64,000 nt of DNA, taken from positions 806,001 to 870,000 of the forward strand of contig JAJKFH010003229.1 of NCBI GenBank assembly GCA_023333565.1, in the 5' to 3' direction. This document shows positions 62,274 through 64,000 of this stretch, piece by piece. The position numbers and the translations under genes were made by a program. The notes beneath the pieces are model-generated. The model was not told where the DNA came from. It did no database searches and saw only the letters and a program-made list of their open reading frames with translations. Positions within the stretch are counted from its first letter, which is position 1, and each line of letters opens with the position of its first letter. The DNA is from Puffinus mauretanicus (taxonomy: Eukaryota; Chordata; Aves; Procellariiformes; Procellariidae).

Positions 62274-64000
62274 TATAGATACCCAGGTTAGCATCATAAG
62301 AGGGCAATATATAATCTGGGACTTGTCTTAGTAAGTACTTTAGAATGAGTATCTCCTTTTCCATTAATGTAATAAGAGATGTGACTAGAGACATTTACAC
62401 ATTATTTTGGTTTCTTACAACATGCTTTTTAGAGCTACATATCTTTATGCTTTTGATCCCTTTCTGAAGAACAGAGAGGTAGCAACCTGAAAAAGGATTT
62501 CATGGATTACAAAATACATTAACCCACCCAGTTACGAAGAACTACAATGGATTACAGCAGCAACTTCACTGCAAGACTTCCTTCTCTACTCTGGCAGCAT
62601 TACTGTCATTACTGATTCCTATTCAAAATTGAAATTGTTTAACTTAGCAACAGTTAAGCTGTGTGTGGTTCAAAAACTTCCAGTTGAGTTTTCTCAAATA
62701 TACTTCAGGAATGATATGTGGAAGAGCAGCCCAGGACCCAAAGAGACGATTTAGAGTTCTGACAAAATTGTTTCTGTTTCAGCCCATAGTTGATTAGGTA
62801 TCCTATGAACTCCGGCTAATTAAAAAAATTAGCCCAAAGAAAATTTATTTACTCAAAAGTTAGCAGGAATATGATCTCAAACATGAAGAGAATTTAACAT
62901 TAATTTGTCATCTGATATAAGAGATTTCCAAATTAGCAGAGAATTTGGTGAGGATGATGCAAGCCTTGAATGAATACCGTACTTAGATAAATTCAGCCTT
63001 GTTTTTTCTTGGCTATTCTAAGTTCTTTCATGTTTATACAATGCAATCAAGTTCACAGCTGGCCAGAAAATTCCTGACAAAATGTTTTCTAATTAAATAA
63101 TGCCTATTGGTCAAATCATATATTTCACAGAAATTTGGAGAACTTTGGTCATAACAGTTTCTGCTCTTCCACTGCTCAGACTTAACAGTACATTCTAAAT
63201 ACTGTAAACCGCTGCTGAACAATACTTTCATACAACAAAACTGGCAAAGTAATACTTCTCTCTTAAGGGTCTGGGAGGCTTTGGGGAGAAGGAGTTGTGC
63301 CTTAACAATCACCAGGGGAATGTGAGTATGAAAACTATATAAGTTTATATACTATAAAACTATATAAACTATTGGGTTTCTTGGACGTATTGTTGGATGA
63401 ACTTCTATGCCCTATTAATATGGCTAGTTCACAGTTGCTCAATCTGAAAAGACCTTTCCATGACATGTTTCTGACTTTTTTACTCAATATTAATGTTGTA
63501 GCAAATTCAAGCATTGCAAGAGACATTCTTAGAGGTTAACCCAGCTTAGAAGTCTGGCATGCTGATGTGTGCCTTCATAGATTTATAAAACGTTATTAAA
63601 AGCACATTGAAGTAAACAGAAAGTTTCCCATGTGATAGGAATTATCGCTGATGAACTGTTCTGAAGAAGCCTTTTTTTTAGAAAATATTAATTTGTCCAC
63701 ATAGAAATACTTCTAATGAATGTATGACCTCATTTCAAAAGGATAGATTGTTCTTTAAAAATTGGATATTGGGGTGTACATGAGTCCTGGTTCAAATGGA
63801 CAAGGGGAGAAGACAAGCAAACTTGTATTTGTGCCACATGGTGGAGAAGCTCACAACGCACAGCTGCTGCTGATGTCCCCTCCATTCTAATGATAAATCT
63901 GTACCAAATATGTGTGAGACACATCCTGAGATTTTCCCCTACAAAAAGGATATTCATATATTGAGAGTAAGAACTTAAATATACTTTACATGTCCAAATC

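Larger units (their letters stand above)
56986..64000. other. Unassigned AT-rich sequence
   Basis: No gene or mobile element recognised. A polypurine stretch lies at about 60217-60290, an A run at 61037-61055, and a perfect 9-bp-arm inverted repeat at 62254-62273. Open frames reach 113 codons (59466-59807) without a recognisable motif. Confidence 0.45.

Overview
This is AT-rich vertebrate DNA, almost certainly from a bird. The evidence is four CR1 (chicken repeat 1) LINE copies, three of which end in the diagnostic ATTCTATG/ATTCTGTG-type tail, and two families of avian endogenous-retrovirus LTRs. I find no host protein-coding gene, rRNA, tRNA, CRISPR array or mitochondrial insertion. The window reads as an intergenic desert or a very large intron. 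The only long reading frames with recognisable protein families are broken CR1 ORF2 remnants. Two short segments have exon-like splice signals but no recognised family.

Layout. 1-8195: AT-rich sequence with a ~158-bp segment present twice in direct orientation (653-810 and 2016-2173). 8196-8506: truncated ERV LTR (+). 9806-11636: CR1 copy A (+). 12180-12412: GC-rich block that aligns with the 8196 LTR family in the opposite orientation. 14121-14153: near-perfect palindrome. 16050-18838: CR1 copy B (-), the longest, with endonuclease and reverse-transcriptase parts. 21741-22254: CR1 copy C (+). 28681-30043, continuing from 32582: an old CR1/L3-like remnant (-), split by a non-autonomous endogenous retrovirus (30044-32581). 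That element has two LTRs, a lysine-tRNA-type primer-binding site, an internal array of 48-bp repeats and a polypurine tract, but no gag, pol or env. 51267-52090: two ancient repeat remnants. 56390-56980: solo LTR (-) of the same ERV family, with a perfect 5-bp target-site duplication. The rest is unassigned AT-rich sequence with homopolymer runs, a (TA)n tract, a G-quadruplex motif and short tandem repeats.

No genes work together here. The story is layered retroelement insertion: the oldest CR1/L3-like remnant was disrupted by the ERV, and younger CR1 copies landed elsewhere. All identifications come from reading the sequence and knowledge of the families. No alignment or database search was run, and element boundaries are good to about 10 bp unless a terminal motif fixes them.
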